Assembly (NCBI RefSeq): GCF_000737065.1
Contig: NZ_AQRC01000013.1
Coordinates: 62,001-126,000 of the forward strand
DNA length: 64,000 nucleotides
Reading direction: 5' to 3'
Origin: Thioclava atlantica
GTDB taxonomy: Bacteria; Pseudomonadota; Alphaproteobacteria; Rhodobacterales; Rhodobacteraceae
Shown: positions 17,590-26,343 of the stretch, piece after piece
How positions within the stretch are numbered: position 1 is the stretch's first letter
How the letters are laid out: the number at the start of each line of letters is the position of its first letter
Notes under the pieces: generated by a model
Seen by the model: only the letters and a program-made list of their open reading frames with translations
Told to the model about the DNA's origin: nothing
Database searches by the model: none
Program-made: the position numbers and the translations under genes

Positions 17590-18911
17590 TCCATACCCGT
17601 TTCGCCCTGGGCACGCGGCTGATGCTCGCGACGCTCTTCGCACTCGTGCTCGCATTGCCTGCCCGCGCGATCGAGATCCAGGAAGTCACCTCGCCGGGCG
17701 GGATCAAGGCGTGGCTCGTCGAGAATCACGACATTCCCTTCACCGCGCTCGACATCGCTTTCAAGGGCGGGGCGAGCCTCGACGCGCCCGGCAAGCGCGG
17801 GGCGATCAACCTGATGACCGCGACGCTCGAAGAGGGCGCGGGCTCGATGACCAGCCAGCAATTCGCGGAAGGGCAGGAAGCCCTCGGCGCGCAGTTCAGC
17901 TTCGATGTGGGCGACGATTCGCTCGATGTCTCGGCGCAGATGCTCTCCGACAATCGCGACAAGGCGGTCGATCTGTTGCGTCAGGCGCTGATCCATCCGC
18001 GCTTCGACCAGAGCGCGATCGACCGGGTGCGCGCTCAGGTCCTGTCGATCATCGCCTCGGACAAGACCGACCCGAATTCCATCGCCGCCGAGACCTTCCG
18101 CAAGATCGCCTATGGCGATCACCCCTATGGCAGCTCGCTCAACGGCACCGCCGAGAGCGTGAAGGGCCTCACGCAGGAAGACCTGTTCGCGGCGAAGGAC
18201 CGGGTGATGAGCCGCGATCACATGGTCGTCTCGGCGGTGGGCGACATCACGCCCGAGGAACTCGGGCCGATGCTCGACAAGCTGCTGGGTGACTTGCCGG
18301 CGAAAGGCGCTCCGATGCCGGCTCCGGTCACGCCGAAGCTGTCCGGCGGGGTCACGACGGTCGATCTCGACAGCCCGCAATCGGTGGTGATCTTCGGCCA
18401 GAAGGGCATCGCGATGAGCGATCCCGACTTCTTCCCCGCCTTCGTGCTCAACCAGATCCTCGGCGCGGGCGGCTTCTCGTCGCGGCTGATGGACGAGGTG
18501 CGCGAGAAGCGCGGGCTGACCTATGGCATCGCCTCCTATCTCGTCGACAAGGACCTCGCCAAGACATGGCAGGGCAGCTTCGCCTCGGCCAACGAGAAGG
18601 TCGCGCAGGCGATCTCGGTGGTGAAGGAGCAATGGCAGAAGGCAGCTACCGGGCAGGTCACCGACAAGGAGTTGCAGGACGCCAAGACCTACCTCACCGG
18701 CGCCTATCCGCTGCGCTTCGACGGCAATGGCCGGATCGCCGGGATCCTGACCGGAATGCAGCTCAACGGCATGCCGCGCAGCTATATCGACACCCGCAAC
18801 GACAAGGTGAACGCCGTCACCAAGGCGGATATCGAGCGCGTCGCCAAGCGCATTCTCGACCCGAAGGACCTGACCTTCGTCGTGGTGGGCCGCCCCGTCG
18901 GGCTGAATTGA
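17586..18911 (+). CDS. Periplasmic M16-family protein, non-catalytic partner
   Basis: A 441-residue M16 homologue with a signal peptide (LALVLALPARA, cut near 28). At the place of the zinc motif it reads GAINLMTATLEEG, so the two histidines are missing and it cannot bind zinc in the usual way. The C-terminal half keeps the R/Y-containing signature SSRLMDEVREKRGLTYGIASY (about 299-319), which helps substrate binding in the partner. It is translationally coupled to the catalytic subunit. The downstream gap to mutL holds a nested inverted repeat. Confidence 0.9.
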   Translation: MIHTRFALGTRLMLATLFALVLALPARAIEIQEVTSPGGIKAWLVENHDIPFTALDIAFKGGASLDAPGKRGAINLMTATLEEGAGSMTSQQFAEGQEALGAQFSFDVGDDSLDVSAQMLSDNRDKAVDLLRQALIHPRFDQSAIDRVRAQVLSIIASDKTDPNSIAAETFRKIAYGDHPYGSSLNGTAESVKGLTQEDLFAAKDRVMSRDHMVVSAVGDITPEELGPMLDKLLGDLPAKGAPMPAPVTPKLSGGVTTVDLDSPQSVVIFGQKGIAMSDPDFFPAFVLNQILGAGGFSSRLMDEVREKRGLTYGIASYLVDKDLAKTWQGSFASANEKVAQAISVVKEQWQKAATGQVTDKELQDAKTYLTGAYPLRFDGNGRIAGILTGMQLNGMPRSYIDTRNDKVNAVTKADIERVAKRILDPKDLTFVVVGRPVGLN

Positions 18912-18919
18912 TTTTGCTG

Positions 18920-18969
18920 GGGATAGCTTGCGCGAATCTGTTGGGTTGACCCATTCGCCATGCTATCCC
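18920..18969. repeat. Nested inverted repeat upstream of mutL
   Basis: Three pairs of arms are nested: GGGATAGC/GCTATCCC (18920-18927 and 18962-18969), GCGAAT/ATTCGC (18932-18937 and 18953-18958) and GGGT/ACCC around a TG loop. It occupies nearly the whole 65-base gap between the M16 gene and mutL, ending 7 bases before the mutL ATG. No T-run follows. It could be a leader structure hiding the mutL start, a terminator of the M16 unit, or an operator. Confidence 0.6.
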
Positions 18970-18976
18970 TTGTGGA

Positions 18977-20842
18977 ATGAACCAACACCACCGCAATATA
19001 GGCGCGAACGAACGCCCCGTCATTCGCCAGCTTGACGACGCCGCCGCGAACCGGATCGCGGCGGGTGAAGTTGTCGAGCGGCCGTCTTCCGCGGTGAAGG
19101 AACTGGTGGAGAATGCGCTCGATGCCGGGGCATCCCGGATCGAGGTCGATTACGCCGATGGCGGCAAGACCCTGATCCGGGTCCGCGACGACGGCTACGG
19201 GATGACGGCCGAGGATCTGCCGCTGGCGCTCTCGCGCCATGCGACCTCGAAGATCGACGGCTCGGACCTCCTCAACATCCACACCTTCGGCTTTCGCGGC
19301 GAGGCGCTGCCCTCTCTGGGCGCGGTCGGGCGGCTCACCATCACCTCGCGGGCGCAGGGCTTTGACGCCGCGCAGATCACCGTCGCGGGCGGCCAGATCG
19401 GCCCGGTGAAGCCCGCCGCCCTCAATCGCGGCACCGTGGTCGAACTGCGCGACCTGTTCTTCGCGACACCCGCGCGGCTGAAATTCATGCGCTCCGACCG
19501 GGCCGAGGCGCAGGCGATCGCCGATGTGCTCAAGCGGCTGGCGATGGCGGAGCCCTTCGTCAGCTTCACCCTCACCGATGTCTCGAACGGCAAATCGCGC
19601 GAGATCTTTCGCGCCGATGCCGAACAGGGCGAGCTTTTCGACGCGCTCTCGGCCCGGCTGGGCCGGGTGATCGGGCGGGCCTTCGCCGACAATTCCGTGC
19701 GCATCGAGGCCGAGCGCGAGGAGATCCGCCTGACCGGGTATGCGGCGCTGCCCACCTATTCGCGCGGCGCAGCGGTCGAGCAGTTCCTCTTCGTCAACGG
19801 CCGACCGGTGCGCGACAAGCAGCTGATCGGCGCGCTGCGGGCCGCCTACATGGATTTCCTCAGCCGCGAGCGCCACCCCGCCGCCTGTCTCTTCATCACC
19901 TGCGAACCCGAGCGCGTGGACGTGAACGTGCACCCCGCCAAGGCCGAGGTGCGGTTCCGTGAGGCGGGCACGGTGCGCGGGCTGATCGTCACCGGGCTGC
20001 GTCATGCGCTCGCGCAAGCGGGGCATCGGGCCTCCTCGACCGTGGCGGAGGCGACGCTGGGCGCGATGCGCCCCGAGCCGGGCCCGGAGCAACCGCCGCG
20101 CATCTACCAGATGGACCGGCCGAGCCTCGGGGCCCTGCGCTCGTCCTACTCGGCGCAGGCGCCAACCAGCCCGCCGATCTTCGAGGAGCCTGCCCCGCGC
20201 TTCGACTATGCACCTTCGGCCCGTGCCGAAGCCCCGGCCCCGGCGGAACCCGGGCTGACCGAAAAGCCGCTCGGCGCCGCCCGCGCGCAGGTGCATGAGA
20301 ATTACATCATCGCGCAGACGGAGACCGGGATCGTGATCGTCGATCAGCACGCCGCCCATGAGCGTCTGGTCTACGAGAAGCTGAAGACGCAGATGTCCGA
20401 GAACGGCGTCGCGGCGCAGGCACTTCTGATCCCCGAGATCGTGGAACTTTCGGCAGGCGACGCGACGCTGCTGCTCGATCATGCCGAGGCCCTCTCGCGG
20501 CTGGGCCTGACGATCGAACCCTTCGGCGGCTCGGCCATCGCGGTGCGCGAGACCCCGGCCGTGCTGGGCGAGATCAATGCCGAGGCGCTGTTGCGCGACG
20601 TGCTCGACGAGCTTTCCGACCTGGGCGACAGCCAGCTCGTGCAGGCGCGGATCGAGGCGGTACTCAGCCGCATGGCCTGTCACGGCTCGATCCGTTCCGG
20701 CCGCCAGATGCGCGCCGACGAGATGAACGCGCTCCTGCGTCAGATGGAGGCCACGCCCCATTCGGGCCAGTGCAACCACGGCCGTCCCACCTATGTGGAA
20801 CTGAAACTGAGCGATATCGAAAGGCTCTTCGGGCGCACATGA
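18977..20842 (+). CDS. mutL: DNA mismatch repair protein MutL (endonuclease type)
   Basis: MutL couples mismatch recognition by MutS to strand removal. The 621 residues begin with the GHKL ATPase: AAGEVVERPSSAVKELVENALDAG (about 32-55), DDGYGM (about 72-77) and GFRGEAL (about 99-105). After a Pro/Ala-rich linker (about 350-435) the C-terminal domain contains DQHAAHERLVYE (about 455-466), which fits the DQHA-x2-E-x4-E metal site of nicking MutL proteins, and ends with CNHGRPT. This points to a methyl-independent system without MutH. The gene overlaps rmuC by ATGA. The leader is blocked by a strong inverted repeat. Confidence 0.96.
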   Translation: MNQHHRNIGANERPVIRQLDDAAANRIAAGEVVERPSSAVKELVENALDAGASRIEVDYADGGKTLIRVRDDGYGMTAEDLPLALSRHATSKIDGSDLLNIHTFGFRGEALPSLGAVGRLTITSRAQGFDAAQITVAGGQIGPVKPAALNRGTVVELRDLFFATPARLKFMRSDRAEAQAIADVLKRLAMAEPFVSFTLTDVSNGKSREIFRADAEQGELFDALSARLGRVIGRAFADNSVRIEAEREEIRLTGYAALPTYSRGAAVEQFLFVNGRPVRDKQLIGALRAAYMDFLSRERHPAACLFITCEPERVDVNVHPAKAEVRFREAGTVRGLIVTGLRHALAQAGHRASSTVAEATLGAMRPEPGPEQPPRIYQMDRPSLGALRSSYSAQAPTSPPIFEEPAPRFDYAPSARAEAPAPAEPGLTEKPLGAARAQVHENYIIAQTETGIVIVDQHAAHERLVYEKLKTQMSENGVAAQALLIPEIVELSAGDATLLLDHAEALSRLGLTIEPFGGSAIAVRETPAVLGEINAEALLRDVLDELSDLGDSQLVQARIEAVLSRMACHGSIRSGRQMRADEMNALLRQMEATPHSGQCNHGRPTYVELKLSDIERLFGRT

Positions 20843-22287
20843 TCCAGATCGGCGACATCACCCTCAATCTGAGCGACCCGCTGGTGCAGATGCTGCTGGG
20901 CGCGGGCGTTCTGATGCTCGCATTCGCGGGCCTCTGGCTTGCCGTGCGGCGGCGGCTGGCTGAGGCACGCGAGGACCTGGCCGAAGCGGCGCCCTACCGC
21001 GAGGAGGCGCAGAACCTGCGCGAGGCGCTGGCGGCCTCGGAGGCGGCGGCCGAGCGACTGCACGAGGTCGAGGAAGAACTGTCGCGCGCGCGCTCTCAAC
21101 GCGATGCCGAATACCGCGCGCGGGTGGAGAAGAGCGAGGAGCTCAACAGCCTGCGGCGCGAGCATCAGGCCCGGCTCGAAGAGTTGCGCGGGATGAAGAA
21201 GGAGATCGAGGATCGGTTCTCCTCGGTGGCCTCGGGTGTGCTGCAGAAGAACTCGGAGACCTTCCTCAGCCTCGTCTCCGAGCGTTTCAAGGCGCATGAG
21301 AAAACCGCGCAGGAAGAGCTTGAACGCCGCCGCGAGGCGATCGAGCATCTGGTCAAGCCGCTCAACCTCAAGCTCAACGAGTTCGGCGAGCAGATCCAGC
21401 TGATCGAGAAGGCCCGCAACGAGGCCTATGGCGCGATTCACAGCCAGGTGCGGTCGCTGGCCGAGGGGCAGGCCCATCTCGGGCAGGAGACCCGCAAGCT
21501 GGTGCAGGCATTGCGCGCGCCCAAGACCCGTGGCCGGTGGGGCGAGATGCAGCTGCGTCAGGTCTTCGAGATGGCCGGCATGAGCGAGAATGTCGATTTC
21601 CATCTCGAGCATCACATGACGACCGACGAGGGCGCGCGCCGCCCCGACGCGATCGTCCATATCCCCGGCGGCAAGAGCATCGTCATCGACGCGAAGACCC
21701 CACTCGAGGCCTATCTCGACGCGCTCGAGGCCGAGACCCCCGAACAGCAGACCGCGGCCCTTGCCCGTCATGCCCAGCATGTGCGCCAGCACGTGAAGAC
21801 GCTCGCGTCGAAATCCTATCAGGCGCAACTGGCCGAGACCCCCGATTTCGTCGTGATGTTCATCCCCGGCGAAACCTTCGTCGCGGCCGCCGCCGAGGCC
21901 GATCCCGGGCTCATCGAATACGCCTTCCAGAACAAGGTGCTGATCGCGAGCCCGACCACGCTGATGGCGCTGGTGAAGGCGATCGCCTATGGCTGGCAGC
22001 AGGAGAAGATGGCCAAGAACGCGGTCGAGGTGCAGAAGACCGCGCACGAGCTCTACGAACGCCTCAAGACCTTCGGCGGCCACATGGACAGCGTCGGTCG
22101 CGCCCTCACCCGCTCGGTCGAGAGCTACAACAAGGCGGTGGGCTCGCTCGAGAGCCGCGTCCTGCCCTCGGCCCGCAAATTCGAGGCGATGGGTGTGGTC
22201 GCCGACGAGGGCAAGCTCGACACGCCCTCGCTCGTCGACAGCCACCCGCGCGCCCTCTCGGCGCCGGCCCTTACCGAAGAAGAGTGA
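20839..22287 (+). CDS. rmuC: DNA recombination protein RmuC family
   Basis: A 482-residue RmuC-like protein. The N-terminus has one membrane helix (about 14-34), then a long coiled coil rich in Glu, Arg and Ala (about 40-150), then a PD-(D/E)xK-type nuclease-like domain: GRWGEMQLRQVFEMAGM (about 230-246), RPDAIVHIPGGKSIVIDAKTPL (about 265-286). E. coli RmuC limits inversions at short inverted repeats. The ATGA overlap with mutL suggests co-translation and a shared role in genome stability. The track of homology ends near residue 440; the rest is a variable tail. Confidence 0.93.
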   Translation: MIQIGDITLNLSDPLVQMLLGAGVLMLAFAGLWLAVRRRLAEAREDLAEAAPYREEAQNLREALAASEAAAERLHEVEEELSRARSQRDAEYRARVEKSEELNSLRREHQARLEELRGMKKEIEDRFSSVASGVLQKNSETFLSLVSERFKAHEKTAQEELERRREAIEHLVKPLNLKLNEFGEQIQLIEKARNEAYGAIHSQVRSLAEGQAHLGQETRKLVQALRAPKTRGRWGEMQLRQVFEMAGMSENVDFHLEHHMTTDEGARRPDAIVHIPGGKSIVIDAKTPLEAYLDALEAETPEQQTAALARHAQHVRQHVKTLASKSYQAQLAETPDFVVMFIPGETFVAAAAEADPGLIEYAFQNKVLIASPTTLMALVKAIAYGWQQEKMAKNAVEVQKTAHELYERLKTFGGHMDSVGRALTRSVESYNKAVGSLESRVLPSARKFEAMGVVADEGKLDTPSLVDSHPRALSAPALTEEE

Positions 22288-22344
22288 TCACGGCTCTTGC
22301 GCAGGCCTCGCGCCGCGGCGAAACTGTCCCAAAGGGAGGGAAAC

Positions 22345-22689
22345 ATGCTCACCATCAGCCCGGCCAAGATCGCCCATGTCATCATCCGCGCGCGGAAGTT
22401 CGACGCCGACGTGCCCGGCTCCGGTCAGGCACGAGAGCTGCGCGCCTTCATCGCCGCGCTCAACGAGGATGAGAAAGCCGCCCTGACCGCCGTGATGTGG
22501 ATCGGGCGCGACACGTTCGACCCCTCCGAACTGGAAGAGGCGATCGCGACCGCCAGGGCCGAAGCGACCGCCCCCACCGAAGACTACCTGTTGGGAATCC
22601 CGATGCTTTCCGATCATCTCGAGGATGGCCTCAACGCGCTCGGCATCTCGCTGGAGGAAGCCGAGGAAGACATCTACCCCTCGGTCTGA
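22345..22689 (+). CDS. DUF3775 domain protein
   Basis: A 114-residue acidic soluble protein of the DUF3775 family, function unknown. It begins MLTISPAKIAHVI, with the family pattern of three helices and a DHLEDGLNALGISLEEAEEDIY end. AGGGAGGGAAAC precedes the ATG; a longer frame upstream has no ribosome site. It follows rmuC by 57 bases and is closed by a terminator. Confidence 0.8.
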   Translation: MLTISPAKIAHVIIRARKFDADVPGSGQARELRAFIAALNEDEKAALTAVMWIGRDTFDPSELEEAIATARAEATAPTEDYLLGIPMLSDHLEDGLNALGISLEEAEEDIYPSV

Positions 22690-22713
22690 TCACCGCTCCG
22701 CCGGAATGACAAA

Positions 22714-22740
22714 GGCGGCCCCCGGGGGGCCGCCTCTTCT
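22714..22740. terminator. Bidirectional terminator between DUF3775 and response regulator
   Basis: A 9-bp stem (GGCGGCCCC with GGGGCCGCC) with a three-base loop lies between two convergent genes. The plus side continues TCTTCT and the minus side TTTG, so it can serve both. Confidence 0.7.
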
Positions 22741-22773
22741 CGCGTATCGAAGCTCCCGACACGGAGCGCGGGA

Positions 22774-23460
22774 TCAGGCGACCAGCCGATAACCGCCCGA
22801 TTCGGTCACGAGCAGACGCGCGTTCGAGGGATCGGGCTCGATCTTCTGGCGCAGGCGGTAGATATGCGTCTCGAGCGTGTGGGTCGTCACCCCCGCATTG
22901 TAGCCCCAGACCTCATGCAGCAGCACGTCGCGCGGCACCACGCCATCGGTGGCGCGGTAGAGGAACTTGAGGATGTTGGTTTCCTTCTCGGTCAGGCGGA
23001 CCTTCTTGTCCTTGTCGTCCACCAGCATCTTCATCGCCGGCTTGAACGTGTACGGGCCGAGCTGGAAGACGGCATCCTCAGATTGTTCATGCGTGCGCAG
23101 CTGGGCGCGAAGGCGGGCCAGAAGGACCGGGAACTTGAAGGGCTTCGTGACGTAGTCATTCGCGCCCGAGTCGAGCCCGAGGATCGTATCGGCATCGGTG
23201 TCATGCCCCGTCAGCATGATGATCGGACATTTGACGCCCTGCTTGCGCAGCTTCTTGCACAGTTCGCGCCCGTCGGTATCGGGCAGGCCCACATCGAGCA
23301 CCACCAGATCGTAAAGCGCCGATTTCGCCTTATCCACGGCCTCATGGCCATTGCCGGCTTCGTGGACGTCGAAATCATCCGTCGCGATCAGCTGCTCGGC
23401 CAGCGCCTCGCGCAGGTCCGCATCGTCATCGACGAGAAGAATTTTTTTCAATGCCGCCAT
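22774..23460 (-). CDS. OmpR-family response regulator, CenR-like
   Basis: A 228-residue two-component response regulator. The receiver domain (6-120) has the acidic pocket D11-D12-D13, the phospho-acceptor D56 in VVLDVGLPD, the MLTGHD switch threonine and K in TKPF. The C-terminal winged helix (about 130-228) carries LTEKETNILKFLYRA and the recognition-helix stretch VTTHTLETHIYRLRQKIE. The DADTILGLDSGANDYVTKPFKF segment and overall sequence resemble CenR, the essential envelope regulator of alphaproteobacteria, but that is from memory and not tested. No histidine kinase is adjacent. The ATG with AAGGAA is chosen over a longer frame. Confidence 0.9.
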   Translation of the reverse strand: MAALKKILLVDDDADLREALAEQLIATDDFDVHEAGNGHEAVDKAKSALYDLVVLDVGLPDTDGRELCKKLRKQGVKCPIIMLTGHDTDADTILGLDSGANDYVTKPFKFPVLLARLRAQLRTHEQSEDAVFQLGPYTFKPAMKMLVDDKDKKVRLTEKETNILKFLYRATDGVVPRDVLLHEVWGYNAGVTTHTLETHIYRLRQKIEPDPSNARLLVTESGGYRLVA

Positions 23461-23601
23461 TTCCTTGCCTCCACTTGCATTTTCCGCATAGCTGTTGCGC
23501 GCTGGCGGACATGGCAAGGGAAGTGAAACCTAGCTCACGCGGACGTGTCAAATAGCGGCGAGATATTTCAATTTGTTACAAGCAGGACTATCTGGAACGC
23601 C

Positions 23602-24678
23602 ATGAACGGCGACTTCACCCTCGGGCCGAGCCCGGCCGAACGACTCAATCGCGCCCGCGCCGATATGCGCATGGGGCTGCCGGTTCTGATCTCCGATCAC
23701 CTCGTCGCCGCGGTCGAGACCCTGAGCCCGGAGCGTCTCGCGGCGCTGCGCGCGCTCGGACCGCTGACCCTGTGCCTCACCGCGCGGCGGGCAGGCACGC
23801 TCAAGGCGCGGGTCTATGACGCGGATGTCGCCCGGATCCGGATGCCCGACGATGCCGACCTGCTCTGGCTCCGGGCGCTGGCCGATCCCGCCGACGATCT
23901 GCGGGTGCCGATGAAGGGCCCGCTCGAGGCGCTGCGCGGCGGCGATGCCGATCTCGCACGGGCGGGGATCAGGCTCGCGAAATCGGCGCAGCTCCTGCCG
24001 GCGGCGCTGATGGTCGCCGCCCCCGATCCCGCGCCTGACGGGCTCACGCGTGTCGCCGCGCGCGAGGCGCTCGAGGCGGCCGACATTCCGCAGGCCTTCA
24101 CCCCCGTCTCCGCGGCCCGCGTGCCGATGCGCGCGGCAGAAGCCGGGCGGCTCCATATCTTCCGGCCCGACGACGGCGCAGAGGAGCATTACGCGATCGA
24201 GATCGGCCAGCGCGACCGCTCGAAACCGGTTCTCGCCCGGCTTCACTCGGCCTGTTTCACCGGCGATGTGCTCGGATCGCTCAAATGCGATTGCGGCCCC
24301 CAGCTCGACGCCGCGCTGACCCTGATGGGGCATGAGGGCGCGGGCATCCTGCTCTATCTCAACCAGGAGGGGCGCGGCATCGGCCTGGCCAACAAGATGC
24401 GCGCCTACAGCCTGCAGGATCAGGGCTTCGACACGGTCGAGGCCAATCACCGGCTCGGCTTCGAGGATGACGAACGCGATTTCCGGATCGGCGCGGCGCT
24501 GTTGCGCAAGCTCGGCTTCTCCCGGGTTCGGCTGCTCACGAACAATCCCGCCAAGGTCGCGATGCTCGAGGCGAACGGAATCGCGGTGACCGAGCGGGTG
24601 CCCCTCAAGGTCGGCATGAGCCGCCATAACGAGGCCTACCTCGCCACCAAGGCCGCGAAATCGGGGCATATCCTGTGA
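23602..24678 (+). CDS. ribA: GTP cyclohydrolase II with N-terminal extension
   Basis: RibA opens the GTP ring in the first step of riboflavin synthesis. The catalytic part is the C-terminal ~195 residues: the zinc ligands are the three cysteines in [16 protein letters not shown] (about 217-232), followed by [16 protein letters not shown] (about 253-268) and RLLTNNPAK (about 310-318). The first ~165 residues look like a degenerate DHBP-synthase (RibB)-type domain (MGLPVLISD..., LSPERLAAL...) lacking its acidic metal site. The ATG is chosen for the ADMRMG start; upstream GTG and TTG starts are possible. The next gene overlaps by one base (TGATG). Confidence 0.9.
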   Translation: MNGDFTLGPSPAERLNRARADMRMGLPVLISDHLVAAVETLSPERLAALRALGPLTLCLTARRAGTLKARVYDADVARIRMPDDADLLWLRALADPADDLRVPMKGPLEALRGGDADLARAGIRLAKSAQLLPAALMVAAPDPAPDGLTRVAAREALEAADIPQAFTPVSAARVPMRAAEAGRLHIFRPDDGAEEHYAIEIGQRDRSKPVLARLHSACFTGDVLGSLKCDCGPQLDAALTLMGHEGAGILLYLNQEGRGIGLANKMRAYSLQDQGFDTVEANHRLGFEDDERDFRIGAALLRKLGFSRVRLLTNNPAKVAMLEANGIAVTERVPLKVGMSRHNEAYLATKAAKSGHIL

Positions 24679-25196
24679 TGCGGCTCACGCCCAGGGGGCT
24701 TCTCTTCCGCGGCCGCCGCTTCCCGGTCGAGATCGGCCGCGGCGGCATCACGACGAACAAGCGCGAAGGGGACGGTGCGACGCCCGCCGGGTGCCTTCAT
24801 GTCCTGCGCATGCTCTACCGCGCCGATCGTCTGCCCGCCCCGCAGCCCTGGGCCGAGCCCATCGGCCCGCGCGATCTCTGGTGCGACGCCCCCGATCACC
24901 GCGACTACAACCAGCGCGTCGCGGCGCCCTTCACCGCCTCGCACGAGACCCTGCGCCGCGCCGATCCGCTCTATGACATCGTGCTGGTCACCGATTGGAA
25001 TTACCCGATCGCCACGCCGGGCCGGGGCTCCGCGATCTTCCTGCATCAACGGCGCCGCCAGACCTGCCCCACCGCCGGCTGCCTCGCCTTCCGCCGCGAT
25101 CACCTGATCTGGATCGCCGAACGCATCGCGCCCGGAGAAGCCCTGGTGATCCCGGAGCTCTCGGTTGCGAGAAAATTCCCGGGGTCTGGGGAATAA
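24678..25196 (+). CDS. L,D-transpeptidase (YkuD) domain protein without signal peptide
   Basis: A 172-residue protein made up almost wholly of the YkuD domain. The active-site pattern is intact: H123 in FLHQRR and C135 in PTAGCLAF, with a conserved Arg two residues later. GGITTNKREGDGATPAG (22-38) is the N-terminal family signature. L,D-transpeptidases cross-link peptidoglycan or attach proteins to it in the periplasm. No signal peptide or membrane helix is visible, so export is unexplained. It overlaps ribA as TGATG and is probably co-translated. The stop is followed by a 247-base non-coding gap. Confidence 0.85.
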   Translation: MRLTPRGLLFRGRRFPVEIGRGGITTNKREGDGATPAGCLHVLRMLYRADRLPAPQPWAEPIGPRDLWCDAPDHRDYNQRVAAPFTASHETLRRADPLYDIVLVTDWNYPIATPGRGSAIFLHQRRRQTCPTAGCLAFRRDHLIWIAERIAPGEALVIPELSVARKFPGSGE

Positions 25197-25279
25197 GCTA
25201 TTCATCGAGTGCGCCGATACCGTGCGCGGCAGGGAGCCTCGGATTGAACAGCGCGTGCCCGTGGAACGCGCGACCGGAA

Positions 25280-25394
25280 TGAGGTTAACCTTCGCAATGC
25301 GATTATGCGAGCGGCGATAAACCTCAGAGCATTGCACAAGCGTGGAACCCCTCCTTCCCGACGCGCCGAGCTTGGCGTCGAAGGATTAACCTCA
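25280..25394. repeat. Inverted repeats in the gap before the orphan gene
   Basis: TGAGGTTAACCTTCG (25280-25294) and CGAAGGATTAACCTCA (25379-25394) are inverted copies with one inserted base. GCAATGC and GCATTGC (near 25294-25300 and 25329-25335) form a second pair inside. The whole gap (25197-25443) is less G+C-rich than its surroundings and holds no gene. It may be a leader structure or the trace of a small mobile element. Confidence 0.5.
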
Positions 25395-25443
25395 CGATAG
25401 AAAATGGTTCTCTGCCCCGTAACACCGAGGGAAAAGACAGACC

Positions 25444-26178
25444 ATGCGCAAAAAGCCAGGGCGACTCAGACGATTTCTTTCTTTGAATCAGCACCGGAAG
25501 CGGTGGGGCGCAAAGGCATTTTCGTCCGGCTCCACGAACTGGGCAGCGTTGAAGGAAACAATCATCGACGCGGGGGATCCGATTCAAACCCGAGGATCAC
25601 ACAAGGCGATCGAACGTCACCTCGAGAGTCTGCGCAGAGAATTTTCCGGTCAGTCCGAATTGCTGCTCCGCCACGCCGAACTCATCGTATTGATCAGGCG
25701 GGCATATGACCTTCGCACCAGCTATGCTCAGTTTCGCGATCTCTGGTTCAAGGAAGGGGATTTCCTCCGCGAGAAGCTCAACATCCGCTGGCTGGTTTCT
25801 GCGACCGATACCTTCGCCGATCACGATCCTGACATGGCGATCCGTGCGGTCGCGATGTTGACCTCTTCCCTCGCCATCACGATCATGATGTCGGAAAGTG
25901 AACGATATCTGACCCATGCGAACGAGGCCATCATCGACCAGGCGCGGGTGGAATATCTGCAGCACAACCTTGTCCCGTTGTTCGAAGGCCTGTCCGGTTT
26001 CACCGTTGGCACCGACGACACTCTGCGCAACATGGTCTGGCGCATGGAGCCGTTCATGAAAGTCGAACCCGTCGGGCCGATCTTGCGAGAGGTGTGGGAG
26101 CGTTTCCAGAACGAGGACACCGTCTTCGCACGCTTCCGGGCTCTGCACGTTCGCGACAGGACCAGTTGGTGGTCTTGA
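25444..26178 (+). CDS. Hypothetical protein, not recognised
   Basis: A 244-residue protein with no motif I can name. The first 25 residues are strongly basic (RKKPGRLRRF...RKRWG) without a hydrophobic core, so this is not a classical signal peptide. The body looks all-alpha, with many charged residues and one hydrophobic stretch near residues 138-152 (AIRAVAMLTSSLAITIMMS) that could be a membrane or buried helix. The region is less G+C-rich than its neighbours, and inverted repeats lie upstream, which is compatible with horizontal transfer. The ATG has no strong ribosome site. Function unknown. Confidence 0.65.
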   Translation: MRKKPGRLRRFLSLNQHRKRWGAKAFSSGSTNWAALKETIIDAGDPIQTRGSHKAIERHLESLRREFSGQSELLLRHAELIVLIRRAYDLRTSYAQFRDLWFKEGDFLREKLNIRWLVSATDTFADHDPDMAIRAVAMLTSSLAITIMMSESERYLTHANEAIIDQARVEYLQHNLVPLFEGLSGFTVGTDDTLRNMVWRMEPFMKVEPVGPILREVWERFQNEDTVFARFRALHVRDRTSWWS

Positions 26179-26343
26179 ACATGCAGGACATGCGAGGCGG
26201 GAGCGCGCAGGCGGGCTGAGGCCGACGCCCCGCCCTGAGCTGGTCGCGCCCATCTCGCGACGGAAAACCTTCGGGCCAAACTGACCTGACTCAGCCCTCA
26301 ATGCCCACCGCTGACGGCAACAGCGGGAAGCTCGAAGGCGTGG

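Noticed and set aside
18946-18969. Sigma-70 promoter (TTGACC ... TATCCC) before mutL
   Set aside because: The hexamers are only 11 bases apart and lie inside the inverted repeat; spacing is unsuitable.
23461-23601. Possible FMN riboswitch before ribA
   Set aside because: The conserved FMN aptamer segments were looked for by eye and not seen.
25197-26343. Insertion sequence around the orphan gene
   Set aside because: The inverted repeats do not flank a transposase and no target duplication is visible; only a weak trace of mobility could be argued.
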